Source of the DNA: Anthoceros angustus
Lineage: Eukaryota > Streptophyta > Anthocerotopsida > Anthocerotales > Anthocerotaceae
DNA: 64,000 bases
Direction: 5' to 3'
Assembly: GCA_010909165.1 (NCBI GenBank)
Contig: MU008168.1
Span: forward strand, 124,001 to 188,000
The position numbers and the translations under genes are program-made. Positions 11,641 to 23,902 of this stretch are shown here, piece by piece (position 1 is the stretch's first letter; each line of letters starts with the position of its first letter). The notes under the pieces were generated by a model that did not search any database, was not told the DNA's origin, and saw only the letters and a list, made by a program, of their open reading frames with translations.

Positions 11641-12290
11641 AAGAAGATTAACATCGCCCTTGTAAGAAATGTCTAGTACCTACTCACTCTTTTTGATTTT
11701 CTTGGTTTTGCCTCTCCATGATTATTTGGTTAGTTATTTTAGCTTCCAATTAATCATCCTCCTTTATAGCATTTATTAGAATAAAAATGATATTGAGAAG
11801 ATTAGCACAGCCTTGTAACGAATAGTACACACAAATCAATGCTCTTGGGATATTTTTAATATTTAAAATCACTCATATATATGGTTTAGCCTCTCTATAA
11901 TTATTTGGTAATTTATTTACCTTTTAATTAATCATTTTCCTCTAGAGGATATATTGAAATAAAAATGATATTGAGAAGATTAACATAGCCCTTATAAGGA
12001 ACAATACGCAAGATTTGTTGTGCTTTAATATATTTAAAATAATTCATAAATAAGTAATTTAAATGATGATGAAAATTGAAACCATGGTAAGAAGATTAGC
12101 ATGGTCTTTTATAAAGCTATGTTTGTACAATAAAAACACAAATCGTTTGTGACATTAAATTAAATTGTGAGTGTAGTCCTAACACACACATTGTCATCTA
12201 TGAGGAACAAATTATATTCAACATTGAATTGATACTGATAAGATTACCTTGCCCCTTCTTCAAGCACTGAACTCAATTCAGCTTAAAAAG
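11549..12290 (+). repeat. Tandem array with U6 snRNA-like cores
   Basis: Five spaced copies of a core like the central part of U6 snRNA (AGAAGATTAGCATGGCCCC): starts near 11641, 11796, 11974, 12090 and 12239. The copy at 12090 reads AGAAGATTAGCATGG and is preceded by AAAATTGAAACCAT, very close to the U6 segment AAAATTGGAACGAT. The first three copies share an AT-rich flank (for example GATTATTTGGT and TTAATCAT) so that a unit of about 155-178 bases repeats. No copy has the U6 5' stem-loop, a plant USE/TATA promoter or the 3' end intact, so these look like degraded pseudogene or retro-derived units and not active U6 genes. Confidence 0.6.
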
Positions 12291-12911
12291 GGTATGTTGT
12301 GTAGTCTTCATATACTCTAATAATTTACATAAATAACTTAATCATCTTTTTCATATTTATGAATTATTATAGATAAATAATTATTTAATTAAATTAGATT
12401 AAGAACAAATATTTATCCTGCTTATCAAGTACCTAGATATGTAGAGAAGCAACATTTGAATCTCATGAGAGTGTACAACCCCATTGATTAATATAGTATC
12501 CCGATAAAGAGTTCTTTGTGTCTTTGTTGGATGTCTCTTCCTGTAACTCAACCTGGAGACTTTATTATAGAAAAGAGATAGAAAAACCCATGTAGCCCAA
12601 TAGAAGGGACTCGTCCTGTAACGCGTTGTGAGACCCTTGCCATTGGGCAGGGGCGAACTATAATAGGAACCCAGCACATATGCGGTTCCATTGTAAAGAG
12701 CGCTGCCCAGACTTTTGACGCGTGGCTTGTAACGTCCCAAACTGGAGCTTCCCTTTAAGACCCCGGAATCGGATCCGCAAAAAGTGTAGCCAACCAATAG
12801 TAGGAGGCCGGAACAGCGAGGCACAGGCAGATCCAGGGTCGAGGTGCGTTGAGACGACGAGCATGCGGTCGAATCGAGGGACGAGGCGATGAATTTGCAG
12901 CAGGCGGGAGG
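12291..12911. other. AT-rich spacer and lipase leader
   Basis: The first half is very AT-rich and gene-free. From about 12540 the composition rises, starting with the GACTTTATTATAG motif shared with 11144. The last 100 bases probably form the lipase leader. Confidence 0.5.
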
Positions 12912-14532
12912 ATGGTGGTGCCGGTGCTGCTGCTGCTGCCCTATCTGTGCTGGAGCAATGCCGAGGTGGTGGCCGCGGGCTGCTGGGCCTGCGGGTGCGG
13001 CCGATGGCTGTGGCGCCGCCTGCGCCGGCACGGCTCCGTGGACTCTGAGACCTGGCCCATAGCGCCGCACCGGGACGCGCAGGAGATCCGGCACTACTGC
13101 GCCGTGGTGCGGGGAAGCTACTGCAAGGAGGTGCAGGACATCCCGGAGTACACGCAGTACGTGAAGCCGGAGATGGTGGTGAAGCTGGTGAGCGAGACCC
13201 GCGGCACCTGCCCCCCGCACTACATCCTCGTGGACGAGGCCCGCCGGGAGGTGGTGCTGTGCATCCGGGGGCTCAATCTGGCGGACCGCGTCAACTACAA
13301 GACCCTGGCGGATACCTCCAAGGGCAGCCAGCCGTTTGACGGGGGGTACGTGCACCGGGGCCTGCTCACGGCGGCCAAGTGGCTGCTGGAGAACGAGACG
13401 GATGAGCTCCGGAAGGCGGTGCAGGAGCATCCGGATTTTGTGCTCACGGTGGTAGGACACTCTCTGGGAGCGGGGGTGGCTTCTCTCTTTGTGCTCCTGC
13501 TGGTGAACCACCTGGACATGGTTGGCGGCCTGCGGAGAGAGCAGGTGCGGTGTTACAGCATCGCCCCGGCCAGATCCATGTCCCTCAACCTGGCTATCCG
13601 GTACGCGGATGTCATCAACAGCGTTGTTTTGCAGGTGATCTCCGCCGTCTCAAGTAAGTCTTAACTGGTGTCGGCAACCCTGGTGCTCTTCCGCTGCTCA
13701 TGCTGCTGCTCAGGGATTGTGCGTCTCATTTTTGGATCTCTCCTCTTCGCTTCATGCAGGATGATTTTCTTCCGCGCACATCCACTCCGATTGTAAAGAT
13801 CTTTCTGCTCTCCTCGCTCGTCTTGTAAGTCTGTCTGTGCTCAATTAGTCGTGGCCGAGGATGACGTCGTCGCTTTTCTCACTGTCCTTGCTTGCCTTGT
13901 GTGGCAGCACGTCTGCTGTTTTCTGCTGGAGGTGTGTGGTGGACACTTGTGTCTCGGAGGAGTCCATGCTTGAGGATCCTAGACGTCTGTATCCTCCAGG
14001 ACGCCTCTTCCACATCACCTACAAGGATCCTTGCTGCTGGTAACCCTGGCACTCTTTTCTCCATCTCCACAGTGCTGAAGCGTGAACGCATGTTGCCAGG
14101 GCTTCTTATTTCCAATCCCTTCTCACCCCCGGTGCCATGGTCAATGTCTCAGCTGCTGCAGCTTTCGAAGGCCTGCCCGCGTGCAGACTGCTATTCCTGT
14201 GGAAGGGCGGTTTGAAAGGCTTGTTGTCTCCCGCACTGTCACCAGCGACCACCACATTTTCAAGTATTCTGAATACGCTGAGAGAACTGTCCAGGTATGG
14301 TCCTTGGGGTCCAATTTTTCCAACTTATGTTCCTGCGTGCTCTTGCTTGTGCGTCATGATATGGTTCTTGACAGCCTCAGTCTCGCAGGAGATGACGGCA
14401 GCCACAATGGGAGCTCCTAAAGTGCAAGTTATGCTTAAAAGTCAATCCGTAGATCTTACATCAAGTTTGGAGAGGGAGGACCCCAACAAAAACTATTCCA
14501 CCGTGATTCTGAAAAGTGCTCCTGGGCAATAA
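12912..14532 (+). CDS. Class 3 lipase, sn1-specific diacylglycerol lipase-like
   Basis: Predicted serine hydrolase cleaving acyl chains of glycerolipids at a membrane. Five exons: 12912-13634, 13760-13824, 13908-14039, 14162-14294, 14389-14532; 398 residues. A hydrophobic N-terminal segment (VVPVLLLLPYLCW) suggests a membrane anchor. The nucleophile motif VVGHSLGAG puts the catalytic serine at residue 184. Flanking plant-specific features are present: YILVDEARREVVLCIRG, GYVHRGLLTAAKW, QVRCYSIAPA (usual Cys/Ala-Pro stretch), then QDDFLPRTSTPIV, MLEDPRRLYPPGRLFHI and AIPVEGRFERLVVS. The same frame extends to an ATG at 12849, giving 21 more residues; 12912 is chosen because the family starts close to the hydrophobic stretch. 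The last exon boundary (14389) is the least certain. Confidence 0.88.
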
Positions 14533-15176
14533 CATCCTTCAATTCTTTGTAGGTATTGCAGTTCATCTACTGTGTCGTAGAGGTACATAGTTGTCATGAA
14601 CCGAATTTGTGGAGACTGTTTGTTATGCATACGTCTTCCCCACCTTCCCAACCTTCCCCACCTTCCCCAACCCCTTTGTGTTTTTGTTTGCTCGTCCCAT
14701 TAAAGAAATAAAATAGTGTAGTGACATGCTGAGTGCCTTGTAGGCAGAACGCTATAGACTCCAAGAAGACCCTCATGCCTTTGAACCGAGGGGAGATGCT
14801 TATTAGTCTAGGTGTGGTTTGCAACGGCCGTGTCGTCGGAAAGTGTATCGGACTCTCAACCTGGTCCCCGGAAATCACCCGGTCGTTTCCAGTCACCACA
14901 TCCGGAGAAACATGCTTGTTTTTTCGTTTTCGGTCTTGAAAACACGATGCATCGAAAAATCACCGAGCAAACATCGATGGGAAGAGGACGAGCAGGCGAT
15001 AATTATCTTGAAGGCTGAAGAAAGGGATGATCTGCAGATGAGGACTGACAAGTTCATAGATTTATCGAAACAGACACATCTGAAACATGGCCCGACCACT
15101 TAGCGGTTAATATTCGTCCCGCACCTCAGTTCCGAGCAAATTTGATTTCTACAAGGGCGTGAGCTACTCGAGGAGA
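14533..15176. other. Convergent 3' regions of lipase and methyltransferase
   Basis: No coding sequence recognised. The two neighbouring genes converge here, so it should hold both polyadenylation regions. A CCTTCCCCA-type pyrimidine repeat lies at about 14637-14672. Confidence 0.5.
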
Positions 15177-16369
15177 TCATCCACCGGGATGAATACGTTT
15201 GTTAGCAATGAAGTAGATCTCTCGGGAAGTTGGTCTTGTTGCTTTAGGTCTGTACCACGACAGCGTCCGAAAATGGCCCTTGCAAATCTGAGGGAATCCT
15301 GCAAGATGCAAGAGTCAAGAACTCGACGACTTGAAACTTCCGGCAAAACAACAAATAGCTTCGCCCGAAGCACCTTACTTTGGCTTTCTTCACCTTCAAG
15401 CAGTTTGATTACCACGCTTCCCCCTACTCTCAAAAGTCCCTTGCTCTCCTTGTCTGATGAGTTTGAGCAATTTAGAACCGGCTCCGGCTCTGGCTGCGGC
15501 ACCGGCTCCGACTCCGTCTCCGACTCCGCAATGTAATGCCTTGAAGAAGAAAAGCTGGATCCCAGGGCAAGCTCAAGAGCCCGCATGCCAAGCTCCCCGG
15601 AAAGTGCACCGTCCCTGCTGCCGATGCCTGAAACTGCCGGGCACATATCGGACAAAATCACAGAGAAACCATCTTCCTGCATCAGGATTCCACAGCATCC
15701 GGTCAAGCTTAAACCATAAACCCTTGGTTTGCGCACCGCCTGCAGAATTTTGCAATTTGCATCTCCAACTGACCGATGGAGACAAATCTGCTAGCAGTTG
15801 TGGGGAAACGGTCATAACATCTGCACATAAACTGCGGACTCGGTAATCGCAGTACTCCAAAGGTAGCTTCACCTTCTGCTCTGCAAACAACACATGTTGC
15901 GCCATGAATGCACAACAGTAAAATTCCGTGGATCAAGACAACCGAGACGCAGAAATGTAGGAACGTCACCTTCAAATCCACTCCGATTACAGCTCCACCG
16001 CATTTGCTGGCGCCCAGACTTTGGCAGGCTACCTGGTAGCAACAAAAGTTACCATATTGTATCTGTCTCATAGGGTGGTACGATACGCTTTCCTCCAACC
16101 CAGCTGCTGTTGAGGTGGGCAGACTTGCTACCTGCAGCCAGGCGCCCGGAGCGCAGCCAAGGTCGAGCACCGATGCGCCCGGCCGAATTAGAGCATGCTT
16201 CTTCTGGATTTCGAGGAGCTGCCACATCCACACGCACTTAGAGCGCATACTAATCTCGGGAGCCAGCAGACAAGCCGGGAGAAGAAGCGAAGGGGATGCC
16301 CACCTTGAAGGCAGATCGTGCAACATACTTGAGCCGCTGCGCCTCCTTGTAAAAGAAATCAGCGCTCAT
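15177..16369 (-). CDS. FtsJ/RlmE-type rRNA 2'-O-ribose methyltransferase
   Basis: SAM-dependent methylation of large-subunit rRNA ribose, probably in an organelle by analogy with RlmE and MRM2. Six minus-strand exons: 16369-16304, 16218-16132, 16032-15970, 15878-15774, 15676-15379, 15298-15177; 246 residues. The catalytic K-D-K-E set is complete: Lys22 (VARSAFK), Asp117 (VILSDMCP), Lys198 ([10 protein letters not shown]) and Glu233 (TSREIYFIA). The SAM-binding motif [11 protein letters not shown] lies at residues 39-49. An unusual Glu/Ser/Pro-rich insert ([17 protein letters not shown]) coded by GC-rich short repeats near 15480-15530 sits between the Asp and second Lys motifs, where the family usually has a short loop. 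No clear transit peptide precedes [11 protein letters not shown], so either targeting is internal or an upstream exon is missed. It is divergent from exportin-4. Confidence 0.92.
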
Positions 16370-16836
16370 GGTTTACGACACAGCCACAGTAGTAAAACAG
16401 TACTCTCGCTGTTTCACGCACAAGATGGCAGGAGCTGGGCTATAAGAGCTGTAGCGCTGTGATCCGGCTGCCCTCAAGGTTGGCAATCTCGAAGTTCCTG
16501 CTAGGACACGGACACGGGCAGAGATACCCAGACACGGAAATATAGTGCCTGCTCGCCGCAGGGTGCGGCCCAGCTGTGCGGGTTGGGTTCCTGCTTGCGC
16601 ACCGTTCAGTAGCTTGGGACATCAGCGTGTGCTGCCTCGGAAGTGCCAGACACAATGCGCAAATGCGCATGGAGGGCAAAGAGGAGGAAGCAGGCTTCAC
16701 TTCAGCTACCACTGCATGAACCCCTCTATAGTGGGACGCCCTCGCATCTTTCCCGCATTCCCACACTAATTTGAGCAGCTTTTGCAAGCAGGACTCGGCA
16801 CTAGGGGGGCCTTCCTTTGTCAGCAATCGACTCAGT
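16370..16836. promoter_or_regulatory. Divergent promoter region, methyltransferase / exportin-4
   Basis: The 467 bases between two start codons pointing away from each other must contain both promoters and leaders. No TATA box is obvious. Inference is from gene layout only. Confidence 0.5.
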
Positions 16837-19800
16837 ATGGGCATGGAGCAACCTGGGTGGCAGGCCCAGCTGGCGAATGCCAGTGACAGAGAGCGCTATG
16901 TGGGAACCATGCAGGCAGTTGAACAAGCTTGCGCAGCGCTTCTGGTATATCTCTCTTCCCAGCTCTTGCTCATGGTTGGGTCGCTGCTCCACTCAGCTGC
17001 TGATTGAGACGATGGGTTTCATCTGTGTATGTAGGTTCCCAGCACCCGAGCGGCTGCAGAAGCAACGCTTCTGGCTTTTCGGAGATCGTCACAACCGATC
17101 CAAGCCTGCCAGTACGTACTCGGTAAGTTGTGGTGCAGATTGTCTGATTCACGACACGATTTTCTTTTCAGAGTTGCTGGGATTCATTTTCAGTCTTGAG
17201 TCCTTGTCTTCGGGGCATGTTCCATTTGGTGGTAGACCATACTAAGCACCCATTCTGTGCTGCTTTGCTTGTGCCCAGAACATTCTCAAATGGCTACAGC
17301 GAGGTTCCAAGCTGCAGCAACAATGCAAGAAGCAGCGGTTCGGGAATGGAGTCTTCTGTCAGCAACCGAGAGAGAGAGTTTGCGCACGTATGACTTGGAC
17401 TTTGTCGTGGGTGATGCATTTTGTTTTTGAGAGAGATATTGTGCTATATCCCCCACTGGTGGAACTCTGATTTTCTTACATTTGAACTTAGCCTGTGCAT
17501 TCCAATTTTGCTGCTGTCCGATGTCTGTGTCGTTGTGGGAATGGTGATTAAGATATTTGGCCATTTTGCACATGCATTAGGTATTGTCTACATTATGTAA
17601 TGGCGCGAGCAGAAGCATCGGAAGGTTATGTACAGGCAAAGGTTCTGGCCGTGGCTGCAGTCTTACTCAAGCGAAGCTGGTCAGTATGAGAGAAGCAGGT
17701 CTTCGTGGCATTGAAGTGTACCTGCCGTTGTGCTTGATGTGCGGTTTCTGTTCCCTGCAGGTTGGATTCAAGTCCTTCAGAAATGGATGCCTTCTTCACT
17801 GAGGTTTGGTTAAAAACGTTTGTTCGTATGTTATACGTTACAATCCAACGGTTTGCTGTACATCTTCCATAGGGAGAATGCTCACATGAACGGTTTGCAG
17901 GTTAGACAGGCTGTCCTTGGCGCCCATGGTGCTCCCGCGCAGCGGTCAGGAATTGCACTCCTCGAGTCTTTGGTATGTCTGGTCACTTTTCTGCTGCATG
18001 GTTCCGATAGGGTAATGCTATGGGTGTCCTAATTCTTGCTTGTCTTCTGTATGTTCTGGAGAAATGCTCTCATGGCACTGACTCGATCCACATCAGGTCT
18101 CAGAGTTCTCACCTACTACTGCCAGTGCGATGGGGCTTCCAGCTGAATTTCATGAGCATTGTCGAGCATCCTTGGAGCTTGACTATCTTCAGGTGTTGAG
18201 TCTGGATGTTTGGTTCACTTGTCAGCATTAAAGTAATGCTCAGCGCAGAGTTTGTGTCTATCTAGTTGTTGCTCCTGCTGACACTTTGAACTTGTTGCTG
18301 CCAGCAATTCTACACCTGGGCGCAGGATGCTGCTGTGACTGCAGCAGACAAAACAATTCAGGGCTCTGGAAGTGCAATGGATGTCACTGTCTGTGCAGCA
18401 GCTCTTCATCTCATGTCCCAAATTTTGAACTGGGAGTTTCAGGGAACTCTCGTTCGAGGGGCTGGGGGTGTCATTGTTGTAGGAAAGAATAGAGCAAGTG
18501 CCTTTACATCATCAATTGGTCGGGATAGTCCTGGAAGACGGCTTGGGGATCATGGTTTTTCAGTCCAGGTAGGCCTTGTCTGTTGTACCTACTTTTGGAT
18601 CAAAACTATCTGCTTGTATGGTCCACATTTTACAAGATCCTTGGCCTGTGAACATAGGCGTATTTCATTTCTTGAAGGCTTGATACATTTCGGAGGGCAT
18701 CTCTTCATTTGTATGATTCTTGATTGAAACATTCTTGTTGTTCCTGAGGCATCCAGTTCTGACCATTGTGGGTATTTGTCTGTGGAATTGGTTTTTTTTG
18801 TCTCAGCCAGGACTAAGTTGGCAGGATATTTTGCTTTCACCAAATAGAGTTCGTTGGATTTTGGAGCTGTATGCACGAATAAGACAAGGTCAATGGGGGG
18901 AAACGTCTTGGATAGATTCCCCCCTTGCTGTTTCTGCTCGACAAGTGATTGTGCAGTTGTGTGCATTGAGTGGCAGTATATTTGGATCTGGTGCGTATCT
19001 TGTGCATTGTGGTAGCCCTTCTGCGTTTTTACTCTTACATGCTGGAAGATAGAAGAAGATATTTACTCTCATGGACTGACTTATGGGTACCTGTTTCGGC
19101 TGTCATTTCAGAAGGAGGTGTAACTCAGGAGTTACATTTGCAGCGAATGCTTGTTGGGATAACTTCCTGGTTTGATCCCCCAGATTCTGTAATCAAGGCT
19201 CTGAAAAGTGGCATTAGTGAGAGGTAAGATTCTAAAAGCTGTCTGGTGGAAAATGTTTCATTCCTGCTAATGAGGACTTCTACTCCCTTCACGCCTGACT
19301 CATCAAGGGATTACCTGCAGTGAACTTTTAGATGGATGCCGGGCTCTTCTGGCTGTAGCAAGTTTGAATTCTCCCTCAGCATTTGATCAGCACTTGAAGC
19401 CAGTTGCAAGGTGCGTATTTAGCAGATGTTGTTCTGTTCTGCATTAGTTCCTAGTTAGTTCTGACTGACACCACACACAGGCCTGTAGGAACACTGAGCT
19501 TCCTAGCTTCATTAACATGCGAAGTGATCAAAGCGACTGGCGAGAGAGATAAAGAGGAAACTTGGTCTAAAGAAGCCCTTGATATTTTGTTGGATACTTG
19601 GACAGTCCTGTTGCAAGTAGGTGAAACGTTGCTGACTAAGGTCGTAGTCTTCCTGTGAGAAATTTTCTAAGCTCAACAAGCCTATCCATAGCATGTCTGT
19701 GTTTTATTGGGCATGTTTCTTTCAGCCTGTAGATCTGAGTAGAAGAATCCCTTTCCCTGCTACTGGAATAGAAGCAGCAGCAGCAGTTTTTCGAACATAC

Positions 19801-22800
19801 GTGGAGACCGAATTGAGAGGTATGTCCCAATTGAGTTATCCAGGCTTTGGTGTAAGTCCATCGTTGTTTCCATGTTGTCTGGTCCGTTTGACAAGAGTGA
19901 TAACATTTGCTTATGTGCCACATGCAGTGGCCGTTGCCTCTGTGCACGAAGATGATGATGAGAACGAGCAGTTGCATGCTGTTATAGCTGGTGATGTTTG
20001 ACAGTACATTCGCACATTTATTTGTTATTGGTTTCACTATCACAACTAGCTAGCCTGCGCTATTTTGCCAACCACCATGTGTGCTGAGACAGTTTTATGG
20101 GGTCTGTATGCAGCACGAGATGAAAGACTAAGCACTATTGCTCTTGTTGCCCGAGCTGCTCCTGCTGCAACAGTACCCCTGCTGGCTATGCTTATCTCCG
20201 AGCGATGCTCCTGGTTGCTTCAGGTACTCATTTTTGTCGGGCTGGAATGTATCTGTACGAATCTAGGAGATTTGATTTTGATAATGGGTGATTTCCTCAG
20301 TGCATTGGAGGAATGGCGGATCCTGTATCTATACTGGAGGAGCTCCATTGGCTATTACTGATGTCTGGTCATGTGCTAGCGGACGCTGGCGATGGAGAGA
20401 CACCTTTTGTGAGTAGAGGGATTCTAAAGCCTGAACTCTGATGGAATGTTATTCTTGGGGCCAATGCCAGGCCTGATTGTGGAAAATCTTGCAGGTTCCC
20501 GAATCAATCTCGGCTCTTTACGCAAGTGGAGATGATCCAACGAATCACCCTGCCATACTTCTTTCCCAGTAAGTGACAAGGTCTCTTGCTGGCTCTCTTC
20601 TACCATTAGCATAATCTAATCTGCTGTCCAATTCGTGGTTCTCAGCTCTGTGATTGAACTAGCTCGTCAGAGCCTGGATGCAAATATACGAGCTCAAGTT
20701 TTCAGTCCTCGTTTAATGGAGGCAAGAACCACTCGACCATTCCCCCACAGATTTGACTTCTGTCTCCTAGACAATATGGATATGAGCAGGGGAAACATAA
20801 ATCGGAGTAGTAGGAATTGGATTCTCACAAATTGATTTTCTGCATTTTGTGCAGGCCCTCATATGGTTCTTTGGGAGATGGGTTGACACATACCTCATGC
20901 CAGCACATGCAGGCAGGGGCCCAAATTCCACGCCTTCTGGGCATGAGGGCGATCAGCACCTGATTGTTGCATCCAGTGCTCAATTTGATGGAAGGAATGC
21001 CCTTAATATTGCCTTTGGAGAGCAGGGTGGAGGGAAGGCTGTGCTTGAGGTGCTTGTTCGTGTCACTCTCACGGCCTTAACTGCATGGCCAGGCGAAAGA
21101 AATTTGCAGGTCAGATTTTTCTGTATTTTGTTGTTATTTTTCTGTTTCCAGGTGTTCGACTGTTGCAGATGTCATGTCATGTCATGTCATGAAGTCAGGG
21201 GCAGGTGACACTAGTAACATCTGAAGGTGTAGTTAATCACAACATCAAGCTGCTCTTCTTGAGTGCAGGAGATTGCTGCCTTTCAGTTACTGCCTCATTT
21301 GGCTCAGCGCCGCAATATATGTGTTCATCTGGTTACTATGGTAAGGGCTATGTAACGTACTGTTGGTGTGACTGGGCACATGTCCACGAGGTCTTCTCAG
21401 TTTAACTAGATACGGCGGGGTTCTCTAATAATGTTGTCTTTCTAGGATGCGTGGCAAGAGCTTGCACATGCATTTGCTTATCAGCAGCCTGTGCTTCCAG
21501 GCCTTGCAGCTGCAACCCAGGTTCATGAGTTACACTGCCGGTGGATGTTTGAAGTCGGTTAGTTTGGGCCCTCTTAGTGTTCCCATTGTAATTAGCTTTT
21601 GCCTGTTGAACCTGGACAGAGAGCGCTTTCAGAGGTTTTGTGCCGATCAGCAGCTGGCATGAGTACAGTGGATGCAACCAATCAGTGAGTACTTGGTCTT
21701 ACTAATAATGTCTGTTCTTGGGGGCTGGTCGTCGTCATTTTCACTCTCAAGCTGTTGAATATTCGGTGTTGATATGTCGGTATAGATATGTCAGAGATCT
21801 ACTGGGACCCATCACAGTAAGGATTGCAGATTTGTCCAAAAGAGAAGACTTGCAAAGCTTCTCTCAGCAACCAGATTCTATTCACCAGGTAATGGTTTGT
21901 CACTGAAGGCCTATAACCTGCCACCATCACCGATTTGTTCGACCACTTGACTCTGTCCACACACTGAACTTTACCCAACGACTGTTGTCCCATCTATCCT
22001 GCAGGTCAGTTGTTTAATGGAAAGGCTTCGAGGGGCTGCAAGGGCAACCCTTCCTCGTAGCCAAAAAGCCATTTTTGAGATGGGAGCTGCTGTTATGGAG
22101 CCTTTGCTTGTGTTGTTGCAAACGTACAAAAACCAGGTCAGGGTGGTGCTGATCAGAGTTTCCAAAAACCTTTTAGCTTTTTGTAATTGAAGCTTCTGTC
22201 ATGCTGACTCAAGATTTTTCTTGGCAGTCATCTGTAGTCTATTTGCTTCTAAAATATGTAGTGGATTGGGTTGATGGGCAAGTAGCCTTTTTGGAGCCCA
22301 AGGAAATGGCCATACTGTTCAGCTTTTGTGTTCGCCTTCTTGAGGTCTACTCTGTCCACAACATTGGGAAGGTATGTTGTTCAAACATTGCGGGGAAAAA
22401 AGGGTGGATGTAAAGGCATGCAAGTTCTAGCAGCTACTTCTGCTGATTTGTGACATTGCATTGCATTGTGACATTTGAGATGTGGTATTATCCCAACTGA
22501 GGTCACATTCTCTACCAGTGCTGGCACTGAACTCTTAAAATGCGGGTTGAAAACTGGTTTTCTACAGGTGTCAGTGTCCCCGTCTGTGAACTTGTTGAGC
22601 GAGAGCCAAAAAGAGAAGTACAAAGACCTGAGGGCTCTGCTGCAGCTTCTGACAAATTTGAGCTCAAAGGATTTGGTACGGCTACTGTTCCATATGCTGT
22701 AATCTGTTTCATGAGTCCTTGGCCAGTAGTCATGATGGGGTGGTGTTGGGTTTTGTGTCATGACAGGTCGATTTTGCTTCTGATAGTGGGGAGGATGAAA

Positions 22801-23902
22801 ATTCAGATGTTGCACAGGTACGTTTGTCTCTCACTGCTGTTTTGTGCTGGGAGAAAGTGATGAGATGCGCTCTTCAATGCTTGCGTATGAACAGAGGTTG
22901 AATCTAACCTTTTGGGGTCTGTCCTTCAGGTTGTCTACCTTGGTTTGCACATTGTTACTCCACTGTTATCCGTAGACTTGCTTAAGTACCCAAAACTTTG
23001 CCGCCAGGTTGGTGTACGTGATTTTCATGAATATCTGATGTAGTGTATGACCTTCATTAGGAATAGTGTTTGAGATCGTTTGTTTGCTGTCGTTGCAGTA
23101 TTTTACACTAATTGCACACATGCTGGAAGTATATCCACAAAAGGTAGCGAAGTTATCAATAGAAGGATTCTCTCGAATTGTTGCTACTTTGGAGTTTGGC
23201 CTAAGGCATCAGGTATTTCCCCGTTAGAAAGGTTGTATACTTGGTTCTTGCTACAGGGGTGAACGTTCTCATATTGCCCTCTTGTCGACAGGATGTCGAG
23301 GTTGTAAACATGTCATTAACAGCCCTCAATGCCGTAGCTTTCTACCACTATCAAGAGATCTGTGCTGGGAAAGAGGGCCTTGGTTTGCATGCTGTCAACA
23401 AGCAGGGAGCGGATGGAGCTCTAGAGGAGGGCGTTCTTGCCCATTTCCTTAGGGCAGTCCTGCAATACCTGCTCTTCGAGGACTACAGGTCAGTGTGTTA
23501 TTCTAGAAGCTTACTGAACCACCTCTGGATGGCACTGACGGATAAGTTGTTCTTGTGCCTGATAGTAACGAGCTGGTGGAGCCTGCCGCGGATGCGCTTC
23601 TTCCCTTGATTCTGTGCAATACTGCACTATACCAGGTGAGATTTTGAATGTCAAGATTATCCGCAGAAAGGCTTGTTTGTTCTCCACCAGTACTGATGCT
23701 TTGCAATGTGTAGAGATTTGCTCAAGAACTTCTGGAGGGGCAACAGAATGCAGTGCTTCAAAGCCGGTTGGCCACGGCGTTCCACGTTCTGTTAAATTCC
23801 AACCAGGTGACGGCATCCCTGGATCGAGCTAATAGACGCAGGTTCCGGGAGAATTTGTACTTATTTTTGTCTGACGTGCGGGGATTCTTAAGAACCAGGT
23901 AG
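16837..23902 (+). CDS. XPO4: Exportin-4 (karyopherin beta)
   Basis: Ran-dependent nuclear export receptor built from HEAT repeats. Thirty-two exons close in phase to 1192 residues: 16837-16944, 17035-17122, 17279-17387, 17581-17679, 17761-17803, 17901-17972, 18097-18192, 18305-18568, 18807-18990, 19112-19223, 19321-19410, 19481-19616, 19726-19819, 19928-19990, 20114-20223, 20301-20408, 20495-20568, 20646-20721, 20855-21109, 21269-21340, 21446-21520, 21620-21684, 21786-21888, 22005-22136, 22228-22371, 22568-22675, 22767-22817, 22930-23007, 23099-23212, 23292-23488, 23566-23635, 23714-23902. It aligns end to end with plant exportin-4: REWSLLSATERESLRTYCL, VSEFSPTTASAMGLPAEFHE, LLKYVVDWVDGQ, EKYKDLRALLQLL, YFTLIAHMLEVYPQ, FEDYSNELVEPAADALLPL and the tail LSDVRGFLRTR. 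The intron after exon 18 has a GC donor. Similar exon density to the neighbouring genes; looks fully functional. Confidence 0.96.

Noticed and set aside
11549-12290. Functional U6 snRNA genes
   Set aside because: Copies lack the 5' hairpin, 3' end and plant snRNA promoter boxes; only the middle part is recognisable.
21205-21268. A small extra exon (Val-Thr-Leu) in exportin-4 near 21207
   Set aside because: Direct joining of 21109 to 21269 fits the family length better and keeps phase.
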